A stretch of DNA of 64,000 nucleotides from Lunularia cruciata (Eukaryota; Streptophyta; Marchantiopsida; Lunulariales; Lunulariaceae). Position 1 is the first letter of the stretch, and each line of letters starts with the position of its first letter. A program made the position numbers and the translations under genes. Location of the stretch: assembly GCA_948567375.1 (NCBI GenBank), contig OX419761.1, positions 45,732,243-45,796,242 of the forward strand. The letters run 5' to 3'. Under the pieces are notes generated by a model. That model was not told the DNA's origin. It saw nothing but the letters and a program-made list of their open reading frames with translations, and ran no database searches. Of this stretch, positions 1 through 11,639 are shown piece after piece.

Positions 1-60
1 CTAGATGTTACCAAACCAAATTCACATCTAGATCATATGGCTAGCTCTTGGTATTACAAA
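1..60 (+). mobile_element. 3' end of an LTR (family B) with primer-binding-like motif
   Basis: The stretch around 30-58 is nearly identical to 58243-58275, where it closes a longer LTR-like repeat. Both copies run into TTGGTATTA, which resembles the initiator-Met tRNA primer-binding site (TGGTATCAGAGC) that follows the 5' LTR in many plant LTR elements. The rest of this LTR lies outside the window. No coding remnant of the element is recognisable just downstream. Confidence 0.5.
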
Positions 61-125
61 TAAAGGAAGCTTTGAATGCCTAGCATGAGCTTGGTTTTTA
101 TATTTATAGGGAGCATACGAGGCTC

Positions 126-372
126 TTGAGAAGCTTCTCAAGATGCTTCCTTAAGCCGCTTTCTTGGAGTACAAGTCAAGTTAACCGAGAAGCTTCTCAA
201 GAAGCTTCCTTTTAGAAGCCGCCTACTCGGTATGCAAGCTAAGCTAATTGGAAACTTCCAAGAAGCTTCTTTCTACAAGCTACCTACTTGGGATGTAAGA
301 TAAACTAGCCAAGAAGTTTCCAAATAAGCTTCCTCCTAGAAGTCACCACTTGGCATGCACATAACCCAATAT
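126..372. repeat. Degenerate tandem array, about four units of about 60 bp, rich in GAAGCTTC
   Basis: Four diverged units follow one another. Each carries one or two palindromic GAAnnTTC motifs: exact GAAGCTTC at 130-137, 189-196, 201-208 and 262-269, with variants at 251-258 and 313-320. Two copies sit inside the 12-bp palindrome GAGAAGCTTCTC. The GAAnnTTC pattern resembles heat-shock elements, but the spacing between neighbouring motifs (3-4 bp) is not the ideal one. The array lies just inside the family B LTR end. Confidence 0.75.
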
Positions 373-3300
373 TTGGAAGGTATCAAGTAGCTTCTTAGAT
401 ACTTCTAGAATATTTTAGGCAATTTTGGCCTATTCACTACTTTGTTAGTCTTGACTAACTTGTCGGTAAACTCCATATTGTTACAATTGAAGTGGTGATG
501 AAGGTGTGCAAAAATCTCAACAACCAAAGGGACAAAGGTATTAAAGGATAACCATGGTGCATAATGGTCCTCCTTATCCCAGCTAGCAATGATTGTTGAT
601 GCCCCTACTTGTATGCGTGCCCATGTCAATAACTCTAATTGCAAGGGATTTGCAATCACCACATCATAAAAGATACAAAATCTATTAGTGAAAGTAAAAA
701 TATCCACTCACACATGATGGGATGGTGGTCCAAGTAAATCCAACCATCACTCAATTTGAACTTGGGACCAAGTAGCTTGTAGGTTCTAAATCATTGTATT
801 GTGGGTAAAATTTAGTGTGCTCTCCACCTATTGCACAATGTAAAATGTGTATGCCCTATGTGTCATACAAAGAGTCTCATTGCATTGGTCTAACATTCTA
901 AGAGTGTAGGATGTGGTAGACCCAATTGCAATTATGGAGTTGTGATAAACTCCTTTGAAGTAAATAAAAAATCCTCAATCCAAGGAGAAACCTAGAGTAA
1001 GATCAGATAGCCTTTCACTCCACAAGAGAGAATCTTGGTTGTATTAGGTAGGGGTGGATCAATGAGGATGTTGGTAAGGGTGTGAGTGTGCATATGTTCA
1101 TTGAGATCCACTTGAATATCTTCATATATCTAGTTGAAGATCTTCGTAGAGGCTAGGGATACAAGTCAATAAACAAAAGGAGTGTTATGCATGCAAGGCT
1201 TAGTTGTAGGTCAAGCCAACCAAAGATATGATTGGAAGTCATAAATGCTTGAATCCACTATCGTAAAATGTCCCCAACAGAAAAGGACATCCTTGGTGGA
1301 AGAACTTGTTGGCTAAAAGGAAGCACCACTAGAGTCCATGCTCCTATTTATGCTATTTTTTAGTAGCCTCCTATGCTATGAGCCAACATCCACCCATAGA
1401 TATGAGTAGAGCTATCTATAGCCTACACCATTCATATGATAGTTGGGGGTGCATGCATGACCCTAATAGAGTAGAGTAAGTGTGGGTGGATAGTTCTTTA
1501 AATGTGCATAAATGGAGCAATAGTGCTTCTATGAGTGGGAATGTTTGTGCCAAAGAAGAGTCCTTAGGGAAGTAACAATGTACTAGAATAGAGTAGGTTG
1601 CATATGTGTTCCCCAACTAAGGGAGGAAGAAAGCATGAGTTGTAGCTTGGACCAATGTGTGTTGGAGATGAAAAAGCTACAAAAGTCATCATGCTTGTGG
1701 TGTCATATTATCAGCATATTGGTAGAAATAGGTTGTTCCAATGAAGATAAAGTCCAAAAATGGCTAGATTTGAAGAGAATGTCACTACTGCAGTTTGTTA
1801 TTATTACCTATTTAACCTCTTGGGCAAGAATTACTCCCAAAAGAGTGTAGTATAATCCCTTATGGTGCATTATAGAAAATATAAAGCTTGAAAACCACTT
1901 TCACTTATGATACATTCCAACTATTTCTTGAAGGTGATGATTGAGTCAACCCCAAAGAGGCTACTTCTACTTCAAAGACTGCATTCCACCATTCCCATAA
2001 GGCATGACTACATGTAGGAGATCTTTGCATTGGTGACTATTCTTTGTCTTTCACTTCTATGGTACTTTGAACATTATAACTCACTTAAGAACCATCAAGA
2101 CATTGATTTGCTCCTTCAAAGTTGTCAAGGATCACACACACTTTTCACAAGTACTAATGATCACACACTTAATCACTCTAGTTCCTACTACAAAGATTCA
2201 TCACAATTACTCAACAAAGACAAACAAGCTATCTCAACATTCATCAAAAGCAACAAAGAACTTTTGGCTATTTCACTTTATATGTCTTCCATAGATTTGA
2301 TAAATGACTTACAAGGGGTGGAAGCCTTGAATAGTACCTTTTACTTGAATTGAAGAAGATCTAATGATGAAGAAAGTGCAAAGATCTATCAAGATTGCCC
2401 ATCCTTGCATCAACACTATAGATTGGATTGTATTATCCTTGTCTTATCCATCTTGCTGATCTATACATAGCTAATTGCTATCCATGCAGCTTGGGAAGGT
2501 ATATACTTTTCCTTGAAGTGGTCATACTTTTATCATCTTTGGACTTCTTGCTACTCCAAAGATTACAATTACAAAAGATCTTACAACTTAGAAGAACTCT
2601 TCTAGTGAAGGGTCTTTGGTAGTAAACTATTGTAGTGCAAACCTTTTTGCAAAATTTGCAACTTTGCTTCATTTTACATATTTTTGACGAAGAAAGGGCA
2701 AGTTAATTTCATGTTCAAGGGAAGAAACCTTTTCTATGAGCCTTCTTTAGATTCATCTCTGTGTTTGCTTGGATGCAAGGAGTACATTACTAAAAATCTG
2801 TTCAATACAAAGGAATGTGTAAAAAAATGTAAAGTCCAAAGAGGTTTGATATCAAGACCACAAGTACAAAGAATCTTTGGAGAAGAACTTTGGAATCAAA
2901 GATCATGCAATAATTCAAATCATGCTACCACTAGGATAAAGAACCATTGCCAAGTTTTGATGGTGCATATCAGAGAGTACTCAAATGTGGATCATGATGG
3001 CTCATCTATTAATGAATAAAAAAGTGTTTGAGCTAAAAGTTCCTGATTATAAAATCAAGTTTGAATTGAATAGTTTTCACTTTTGCTAGGAATTTTATAG
3101 TAACTTTAATGAAGATTGTATGAATAATCAGCCTCTTGTTGTTGAAGTGCCCTCAATAGCAATATAGCCAAAGCAAAGAAAAAAATGAGGAAGATCCTCA
3201 AGGTTATCCTTTGAGCCCCAAGAATTGAAAAATGGGCAAGAGAGCTAAGAGTGATCTACTCTAGAAAAAACATCTGATGTTTTTGCTCTAGAAGTAGGAA

Positions 3301-6300
3301 TTAGGTTCACCTACTATCATTCAAGAGATGCAAAGGAGAAGTGAGAGAGAAATTGGGGATCTTTGGGGAAATCCTTAAAGCTAGGAAGAAGAGCACTAAA
3401 GAATAGTACTAGGAGAGATTTAGGTCATTCAAGAGCAATGACCTTGGATACAAAATTTGGGGACATGGAAGCAGATTTTAATGCAACTAACAAGAACTCC
3501 TTTGCACAAAAGAGGTTGAAGTGTGACAATCAGAAGGTTCATACATACAAGCACCCTAATAGCATATACATTGTTTCAACCATTATAAGCTATTTTTCCC
3601 GTAGTGAACTACCTACTTAACTATCAACAAAAAGATTTTCTTTGAGAAGTTAATAAAGGAGAACTTGTCAATTAGGCCTACATGTTCTATTGGCCAGCCC
3701 ATTCCATGATCAAGGAACTTGAGGAGGATAGAGGAGCTACTTATCTTTCTCCATTTGCAATTCATTCTTATATGGAGTTGAATTTTCTAAGTGAAGATAA
3801 GAGGAGGTGACTTGGCACTCATTTTATGTCAGAGAAGTATTTCTTAACTCAACCCAAAGGACACTCCACAATTAAGAAGCACCCACAAAGAGACACAAAA
3901 ATTCTAATTTAGGAGAATTTATTGAGGGGAAGGAAGTTGTAGTGACAATCACCTCCAAGAAGAAGAAGCAATCTTCAACAAGCAATAGTCCAAAGAAGAC
4001 GCCAAAGAGAGCAAGGAGAAATCCTCATGTTTTGGAGATTTCTTTAGAAGAATATGAAGAAGAAATTAAGGAAGAAGATGAGCTTACTTTTCAAGGGATA
4101 GAATCAAATTCAAGGAAGGAAGGACACAATTGTGAAGATGCAAAGTCAGCTTCCCAAGAAGAAGTTCAAATGGAAGAAAATAAAGATCTTCTTTATATAA
4201 GAAAATTTTTGATAGATCCTTGCACTTCCACAACACTCATATTTCTTAGGTTAGGAATTGGAGAAGCTACTTAAGGATATTTTTCACTATAAATATTCAT
4301 TCAATCCATGCAAGAGAATATAGTGAAAGAGCCTAAAGCTCTTCATTGCTTATGTTTAATTTTGAGTATTGCTTGTGAGTCTTTGGTGAGTAGTGGTGAG
4401 GAACTTTGTAATAGAAACATAACTAGTTGAGTGTGTGATCATTAGTGGCTGAGGCTAGGGTTTAGGATCCTTGGTAGTTCTGAAGAAATAGAACAATGCC
4501 TTGATGGGTCTTAAGTGAGTTATAATGTTGAAAGTACCATAGAATCAAAAAGCAAAGATTTTCCATCAATGTGAAGAAGAGTTTTGCCTTTGGAGTTTGG
4601 TCTTCTAGGAAGGGTAGAATTTTTTGAAGTTGTATTCTTTTAGTAGGAGTACCCTATTTAGAGTGACTAGATCATCACCTACCACAAATATTTGGAACTT
4701 AGCTTACATGAAAGTGATTTTGGGAGTTTTATTTCTACACTAGTACATTGTAGTTGGTGATATTACACTCTTTTGGGAGTGGTTCCTACTCAAGAAGTTA
4801 AATAGGAAATAATAAAGAACTTGCAATAGTGACATTTCTCTTCAATTATATCTATTCTCGACCCACATCTCCATAGGAATGACTTTTTTGTTGTTGTTAT
4901 ACTACAAAGTGTATGAAATTGGGTTTTCATAACCACTATAAAGAAATACATTTGTCTCTAGATTTTCTAAGGAGAAGATCTACTCTTTCCTTATAATCCT
5001 CTATCTCTAACAATAAGTACCACAAGATTTTGTGAACTTTCTATCTACATGTTTCCTATTTTTAATCCATAATCTATGCAACTTTGGGTCCCTCTAGGTC
5101 ATTCATTCCAACATTGCACTTACAATTTGAGCTTGTGTAGCTTTGTCTTGGTTATTTTGCCCACTATTGTTTCTTCCTTGATGGCTATCAATTGGTTGCA
5201 AAGATCTTCCAACTCTTTGAGTCTCTTTGCTTTGGCTTCCTTTGGAGTAGCATATAGACCTTAAAGTTCCATAATAACTTCTTCCAATATCTTTGGTCAT
5301 TTTGTAGCTTGCTTTGTATTCTCCTTTTCTATATTAGCTTGTAGGGATTCCATCTTGAGGGTAGTTTCTTTCTTATATTACTCCATGATGACCTCTTGAG
5401 TGGCACTTCTTGCTTTCATAAGTTATGTCGCAATTTGAAAATATGATTAATCTTAGTCTATGTGTTGACCTCATTCTACTTTTACCTTTGATTGCTCGTT
5501 ACTTAGAGTGCCCTTAGTTCCTCTTGTAATTTTTGGAATTCTTGGTCAGGCTCTTCCTCACGCTCTCCAACAAATTTTTCTCACTCTCTCTCTTTATATC
5601 ATTTACCTCTTTAGTAGTGTATCTCTTCTCTTACACTCCTCCTTACACAAGACCTTGTAGTTCTCCCTACAAATAATCCTTCTTTGCCTTCATTGCAAAC
5701 TCATTTGTGTATAGTTTCCTCATCAATAGGTTGTATTTCTTGACTTTGGGGCAATCCTCTTGATATTGATGAAGAATTGCTTGCAAAATAAGTCAATAAA
5801 GACTCAACAATATTAATCAAGAAAGAAGCTCCATCAACGTGAAGACCACACTTCACTTATTACCAGTTCTTCTTTGTGGTTCACTCTTGCAAGGACGTCC
5901 TCTCCTTGGATGTCAATATCTCTTCCTTGGTTGGTCCCTCTTCAATTTCCTTCACTCTTAACTCTAATGGTGATGTTGGTTGCACTAGAGTGGTTGGTTC
6001 TTGTCCCAAAGCTCTTCTTGATATTTTGCCCAATTACTCCCTTCATCTTGTAGGGTAAAATTTGCATCTTTTCACTCATCTTTGCCTTCTATATCAATTT
6101 TTCTCTCCTACATGGTCAGTTCTTTGTCTTTGTCTTTTTCATCTTCCTTGTCTTCAGCTTTGCCCTTGTCTAAAGAAGTATCCACTATTGGTTTATTCTC
6201 TCTTTCCTTCTTGGTCTTGAGGAGGGAGTAGCCTTCTTCTTGTTAGGGATGATATCCTCCTTTACCTCTATAGACTTACTTAAATTAGAAAATTCCTTGT

Positions 6301-7849
6301 CCATTTCTTGGATCCTCTTGATCACTCACTTCCCTTCAGTGGAGTGGAAGAAGTTGGTGAATTTCTTCCTCTCTTCCTTACTCAGAAGATTGATACCAAT
6401 TTTGAAATGAATGGCAAATGGAGCTAAGTAAATAGCTTCCCCATCTTCCTCTAGTACTTGAATCATTGATTGGGTATGTTGACAAAACATAAAAGCCTAA
6501 TTTGCTTCTACTCCTTCAGATATCTGGTCAAAAAATTTTGCTTAATTGATAATCAAGTAGGTTGTCCTCATGGGTCAAAATATCTTCATGAGCAAAGACA
6601 CAATCACTCTTCAGATTGGATCATTGTACCACAAACCAGCCAACCATTGTTGGGGTTTCTTGGTTCAACAAAGGATTTGGCTATTTGGATGTTGATCTCA
6701 TTCATATCCTCTAAAATTTTTATCTTGAATGAGCCCCTTTGAAGATCTTACTTCCAGCCTAAGGACCATCCTCCAGTGTTCCTTGTTCCATTCCCTTGGA
6801 TTACCCCTAAAATTCCCACTCTCATGGGTCCTACTCCCCATCTCATGTATTATCAAGGGTGAATTAAAATCCCAATTCCAAAGAAAGAAGGCTAGATGCT
6901 TGCTATAGAGGAATTTTCGTGTAACATACATTGCCCCACTTATCCACCACTAGGTAGTAGAGGATCATTGTTGGAACTGTCTTCATTGCTCTTTCCTCTC
7001 TCATCATATTAACTATCAAAGAATTTGCTAACACAAAAAATATCTACTCCAAAGAATCCTAAGTCTCTACTCTCATTTTGGGCTATAGTCAAAGGGTTTC
7101 CTCACAAAAGAATAACTTGCTTGTAGGAAAGTTCTTGAAAAAGAAAGAAAGAATTACTCACTCTAAATCTTAATTTTATAGTTAAGGGTCTCTGGCCAAT
7201 GGTCCTTAGTAGGTGTGCAATCCTTATTCACATGTGAGAACTCCTCAGTAGCTACCAATGGTTCTTGGCAATGTTTCTTTACTTGTGTGTGGTTGGTGAG
7301 TTTGAATTTGCAGTAAGGTCATTGGTTCTGGAACACTTAAGGCAAAGAGTCTTTGTACCTTCTCTCTTTGGCTTGGTTTCTTGTCATATTCGATCCTTTA
7401 TTTGTACCTTTCTTCTTTGTACCCTTGCCATGTAAAGAGTTGGCTCCAAAGAATCCCCAGACATGAAGATTTCTCCAAAGAAACACCTCTAATATTTATA
7501 AAAAAAGAACAAGAAAATAACCCAAAAAAATATGGGCACAATAAAATACCCCTGAAGTGAGCCAAAAATCCTCAAACTACCAACAAGGAATAGGAATCCT
7601 GGTGGGAAGTCCAAGGGAGTGAGGATTGTGCATGGAATCCAGAACTTACATGTTGAGTACATCAACTCTCTTAGTTAGTGTGACTATAGACACAACTCAA
7701 TCTACACCCTCCAAAGGGCCTACAACATGAATATCATTTGAGAGGGATGGAAAAAGACAAGAAAGAAAGATGGCTACCACTTCTCACAAAGCTGTGTGGT
7801 GCACTATGGCAAAGAGAGGCCTCTTAGTGGATCTCCTTGGCATGTGCTC
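373..7849. other. AT-rich intergenic repeat debris without a recognisable gene
   Basis: Open frames here are short and low in complexity. The most compositionally unusual is 3942-4274 (+), 110 codons rich in Lys and Glu, which matches no family I know. Apart from the dispersed repeat at 700-865 I see no intact gene, RNA gene or transposon domain. The composition resembles the retrotransposon-rich parts elsewhere in the window, so most of it is probably old transposon sequence. Confidence 0.5.
700..865 (+). repeat. Dispersed repeat C, copy 1 of 3
   Basis: Its core, at 730-768 (CCAAGTAAATCCAACCATCA and onwards), is clearly related to 39230-39268 and 46590-46627 in the same orientation. Similarity to the second copy continues into the flanks, including a shared TAGTGTGCTCT block. 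It may be part of an LTR, but no termini were identified. Confidence 0.55.
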
Positions 7850-8062
7850 TCAATTGATGCTAACTATGTGAAATCTTGTGGTTGTAAAATGACTACACAT
7901 CAAATGTGTCTTGATACCATAGAAAGTTTTAAAAAGAGGAACAAAGGAGTGGATCTTATGTATTGTTGAGCAAAGAGCGCAAAAAAACATTGGACTAGAG
8001 ATGGTATTGAAGGCATTGGAGATATCAACTTGGACCACCACCCAATCTGGATGGATATCCAA
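7850..8062 (-). mobile_element. Relic of a non-LTR-type reverse transcriptase
   Basis: The 70-residue minus-strand frame contains HPDWVVVQVDISNAFNTISS. This resembles the reverse transcriptase stretch with the catalytic-type Asp in a QVDVxNAFN context found in LINE-like elements. The family continues into a phenylalanine-rich segment; here it is followed by PLFKTFYGIKTHL. Only a fragment is readable: the downstream YxDD region is absent and the upstream minus-strand sequence (8101-8525) has only short overlapping frames. It is non-functional. Confidence 0.55.
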
Positions 8063-10014
8063 ATATGCTTAAGTAGTAACAATAACCATCTTGCATCACT
8101 CTACAGTAGCCATAGCAAATTAATGGGGAGACAAAAAAGATGAAAAAGAATGTCAAAGCTATAAGGAAATAGTGGTGAGACTAAATGAAGAAAAAAATCC
8201 CCCCATAGCAATAACCACACAATTGAGGTCCCCTTTGAAAGAACTAGGAGAAAAGAAGCACCAAAAAAATGAGTTGCTTTAGGGGCACATGACCCAAGGC
8301 AATATATTGACAAAAAGCAAAGAGAAGGGGAAAGCAAGAATTCAAAGTATCTAGGGAGTGGCAATCCTTGGAGGTGCTCAAAAACCACTCATGATAGCTT
8401 GCTGCTTGAGAATCATAGAAATTTGAGTAGAGCATGAGTAAAGAAGATCTCCATAAGATGTAACTCCTCATTTGACTGATAATATGGAGGAAAGATGTGA
8501 AATACTCAATACCAGGTGGATACAAGGTCTATAAGGATTATTAATTATACAAGGAGAAGGGTGCTGGCCGAGAGGGTGGTAATGTCTAGGCTATGTGGCA
8601 ATACTTATCTACCTGATCTAACACCAAGGAGCAATGAAGACTGCAATGCGATGCTCATGTTGATCTCACTTTGTTAATTTAGAGACTTCCTTAATTTGGT
8701 TTTGTTCTTAGAAGACCTAATATATCGAAAATGACGTGATGCAAACAAGAAGTTTCTCTTCTAAACTTTAGTCTTGTTCGTTTGAACTTGTAGAAAACAC
8801 AAGCGCTAGTGAAACTCTACACCCAATGGCACATGCATGCATGCAGAGAGGTCAAAATAAAAACCACACCTACAAATGTTGGGTTCTCGGAAGATCGATG
8901 ATTTGGATTCCGTTCCTTGACAACCCAACAATTCCTAGGGCACGAAGGTTAACATTAGCAATGTCAAAAATTTCACTTACAGATGTCAAGAGTTCCTTAA
9001 TCTGGTTCTGTTCTCAAGCAATTGAGGTCGACTATATGATATGGATGTCCATCCTGAGAGAATGCAAATTCAAAGTTTCTATCAAATCCTTGGACTTTGT
9101 CCATTCTAACTTGTTGAAAATTAGAAGTAATGAAATTAATTTGATACTCTTTGGAACGTGCATTCAGAAGTTTATCACAAAGGTCTGTATGCATGTTTCA
9201 ACGGGTATCAAGGTAGTTCCATTGCATATGATTTTCTAGAAATTAAAATGAACAAGGACAAAGGTTAGGATCACGCCCACAAAGACCGTGTCATCAACCA
9301 TCATACTAGGGTGTGGATTATACGGGTGTTGGAGTACGAGAAGAAACTTCATGGAACGAAATTTTTTTGGATAGAATATTTTAAAAACGAAATTGGAGGG
9401 TGAAAAGTACTGCATTTAACTGTAATACATGCCATCCAAGACTCCAAGTTCATGAGTTCATCTAGTAGAGATTTAAATACCATCATTGGAGTAGCTCTTC
9501 GGCATAGGAAAACGAAAACAACAATTTAATTACAAAATACCCTGATAAATCTATCAAACATAGCTGATGCCCGGAACATGGCACCCAGCTAGTGTGGTAA
9601 ACTAGTGTTATACAGAACTTGTGTGGATATGAGATTCGTACCTCATCTACATCTCATATAGCTCATCTTCGTAAATTGGGTTACAAGAACTCATAATGAG
9701 CTGTGAGTCTCATCAATGGTGGCTTCTGCGTGTGAGACAAATCAACCAGATGAGTTCATTATTTGTAGGGGGAGAATTTGTCGTCCGGACTACAACTACA
9801 ATCTTCCAGACTTCGAGGAGCCAGATCATGGACAGAAGAATCTCTTGGTACTTCGCTGATTAAGTTTGCCTGATGAAATACGATGGCAAACACATAGCAG
9901 TCCACTCAGCTTGCGTGCGATCCAACACCGGGCATTGCACAAACATATCTAGCAAACATTGGCTGATTGGGAATATTGGAATTGCGTGGATGTGAGAATC
10001 TGTGGCATCCACAC
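8063..10014. other. Intergenic region with fragments of the 12-kb tandem repeat
   Basis: No gene recognised. The end of the region at 9185-9265 (ending in AACAAGGACAAAGGTTAG) matches the equivalent part of the tandem units at 12170-12255 and 12515-12592, so at least one dispersed copy of that repeat lies here. A purine tract followed by TGTCGTCC at about 9766-9785 looks like a polypurine tract and LTR start, but no matching LTR was found. Confidence 0.45.
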
Positions 10015-10074
10015 AAGGCAATATTGCAATTGCTCAAATATAACAGAAGGCAATATTGCAATTGCTCAAATATA
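10015..10074. repeat. Two direct copies of a 28-bp sequence
   Basis: The sequence beginning AAGGCAATATTGCAATTGCT is repeated exactly at 10015-10042 and 10047-10074, separated by four bases. It is AT-rich, with the internal palindrome GCAATATTGC. I see no coding role. Confidence 0.85.
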
Positions 10075-10444
10075 TTGCAAACATTGGTACTGATCCTGTC
10101 ACGGGAAACAGGATGCTCCATATGTAGTATGTAAACCATACGATTCGCATAGTTAAGATATCTTAGGGGACAGATTTCTCATCCCAATCCTGTCTCGAAG
10201 AACAGGATAGGCGTGTCAAGTATTGTAGTATGTACTTTTAAACTTGACACTGTAAGGAATACCAATATTGCATATGTACATGAAATCTGATCGGACCCTA
10301 ACAGAGAATTGCATAGCTGCTACAGGTGCTTGGACTGCAGTAAATTTGGTCCAAAGAGGGATCCAGCATTTCATTGTCTATTGAGATGGCAACGAGAAAA
10401 GGTCATAGACATTCGCAGGTGTCTGCAGGGGGAGAGACTCTTGC

Positions 10445-11130
10445 CAACTAGCTCTCATCTCTGTACAGTTATGCTATGGTATCTACTACGTCCTCACCAA
10501 GGCAGCCATGATTGGATGTGTCTATCGCTTTGTGTTTGCAATCTACGAGGATGCAATTGTACTATGTCTACTGCAGTGAGTCCTCTGGCTTTGTTCTCTG
10601 AGAAGAAACTTCGAACGGCATTGACAATTCGAACCTGCTGGGCGATTTTCGCTCAGTTCCACGAGGATGTTTCTGCAGCAGACAATGTTTATAGCCGGCG
10701 TAGCATACATAAACACGGCATTCGCAGCAGCAATGCAGAATGCAATCCCTGTATTCACCATCATGCTTGTAGCTCTATCGGAGATATGAAGTAATCCGAC
10801 TAAATAAGCCTGACGGAATGGCCACAACTCGTCGGCATCCGCGCAGCTGTAGTCGGGACTTTTGCTACGTCTCTGCAAGGGTCAACTTTGTTCGGCAAGG
10901 ACCCAGTCACAGCACCGAGCAGCAGAAGTTGGACATTAATATGACAACAGTTTATGCTAGTATCCATTGCTGGGCTATGGAGTCGATTATTGGCAGATAG
11001 GAGCGCTCTGTCCCGTGGGAAATTACCTGTGTTAGGGGGTAAACATCAACCTACAGGTTCCAGCTCTCAAGTGGTTTCCGGTTTTTGATTCACACTCTAA
11101 TTCCTCGTGGGTGCCATACTTTTGTTAATC
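10445..11130 (+). pseudogene. WAT1-related (EamA/DMT) transporter pseudogene, frameshifted
   Basis: Conserved blocks of plant WAT1/nodulin MtN21 membrane transporters appear in the right order but in shifting frames. VQLCYGIYYVLTKAAMIG (first membrane helix, from 10445) is followed by ALFSEKKLR and TIRTCWAIFA in another frame (about 10568-10645). MFIAGVAYINTAFAAAMQNA then returns to the first frame (from 10667). VGIRAAVVGTFATSLQG (from about 10834) lies in a third frame, and IGALCPVGNYLC plus NLQVPALKWFPVF (10997-11095) close the readable part. The family usually has about 350-400 residues and ten helices; roughly the first six or seven are traceable. In-frame stops and at least three frame changes rule out a working protein. 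The blocks follow without obvious introns, so a processed origin is possible, but no poly-A tract is seen. The last third may be lost or too diverged. Confidence 0.8.
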
Positions 11131-11639
11131 AATGGAGTTTCAAGCGTTTCACAAGCATCGGACTCGGTTATCCCATCTTCAATTCAGGGACCATAGTATC
11201 GGTGGCATCTTCAAATTTTGCTTTGCTATCCCAAAAGCTTTCGGCGCATGAAAGTTCCTTCTCGTACCCTTTAACCCAACACCCGAATAATCCATCAATC
11301 TCTTAGAGAAGATTGGTGGACGCCTGATTTCACCATTCTGTCTCCTCCTTGTAAGGTGGATTCCACAGCATCCGGTCCGGACCCAGATTGAAACATTCCT
11401 CGAGGTACACCACCATTGTGGATATTGCGCGTTGTGCACGTGGGTTTGATCGGGCGGAGTACCATTGTTGATGATGACATGGTCTTTGTGTTATGAGTCA
11501 CAGTATCAGTGAACAGAATGTTAGAATAGAAGTTCCGTTTATCCTATTCTCTGATGATCCCTCTTCCGGGAGTACTTGGCTAGATGAAATGTCCCAAAAG
11601 GGTTCCTGAACACTGAACCTTTGCAGACCTTCAATGTTT
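11131..11639. other. Unassigned stretch between two pseudogenes
   Basis: No convincing reading frame. It could hold the missing C-terminal part of the WAT1-like gene, but I could not align its expected last helices. A plus-strand frame at about 11518-11610 carries LFSDDP, which recalls SDDPLVNS in the next pseudogene and may be an early module of it. Confidence 0.35.

Noticed and set aside
8826-9239. 137-codon plus-strand open frame
   Set aside because: No motif. Its end overlaps a dispersed copy of the 12-kb tandem repeat, so it is probably chance or decayed sequence.
9766-10260. Possible polypurine tract and LTR (TGTCGTCC start)
   Set aside because: No second LTR, no matching end and no adjacent coding relic. 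Mentioned only as a weak hint.
10309-10794. 161-codon plus-strand open frame
   Set aside because: It only partly coincides with the WAT1-like blocks (ALFSEKKLR, TIRTCWAIFA). The rest is an out-of-frame shadow of the pseudogene.
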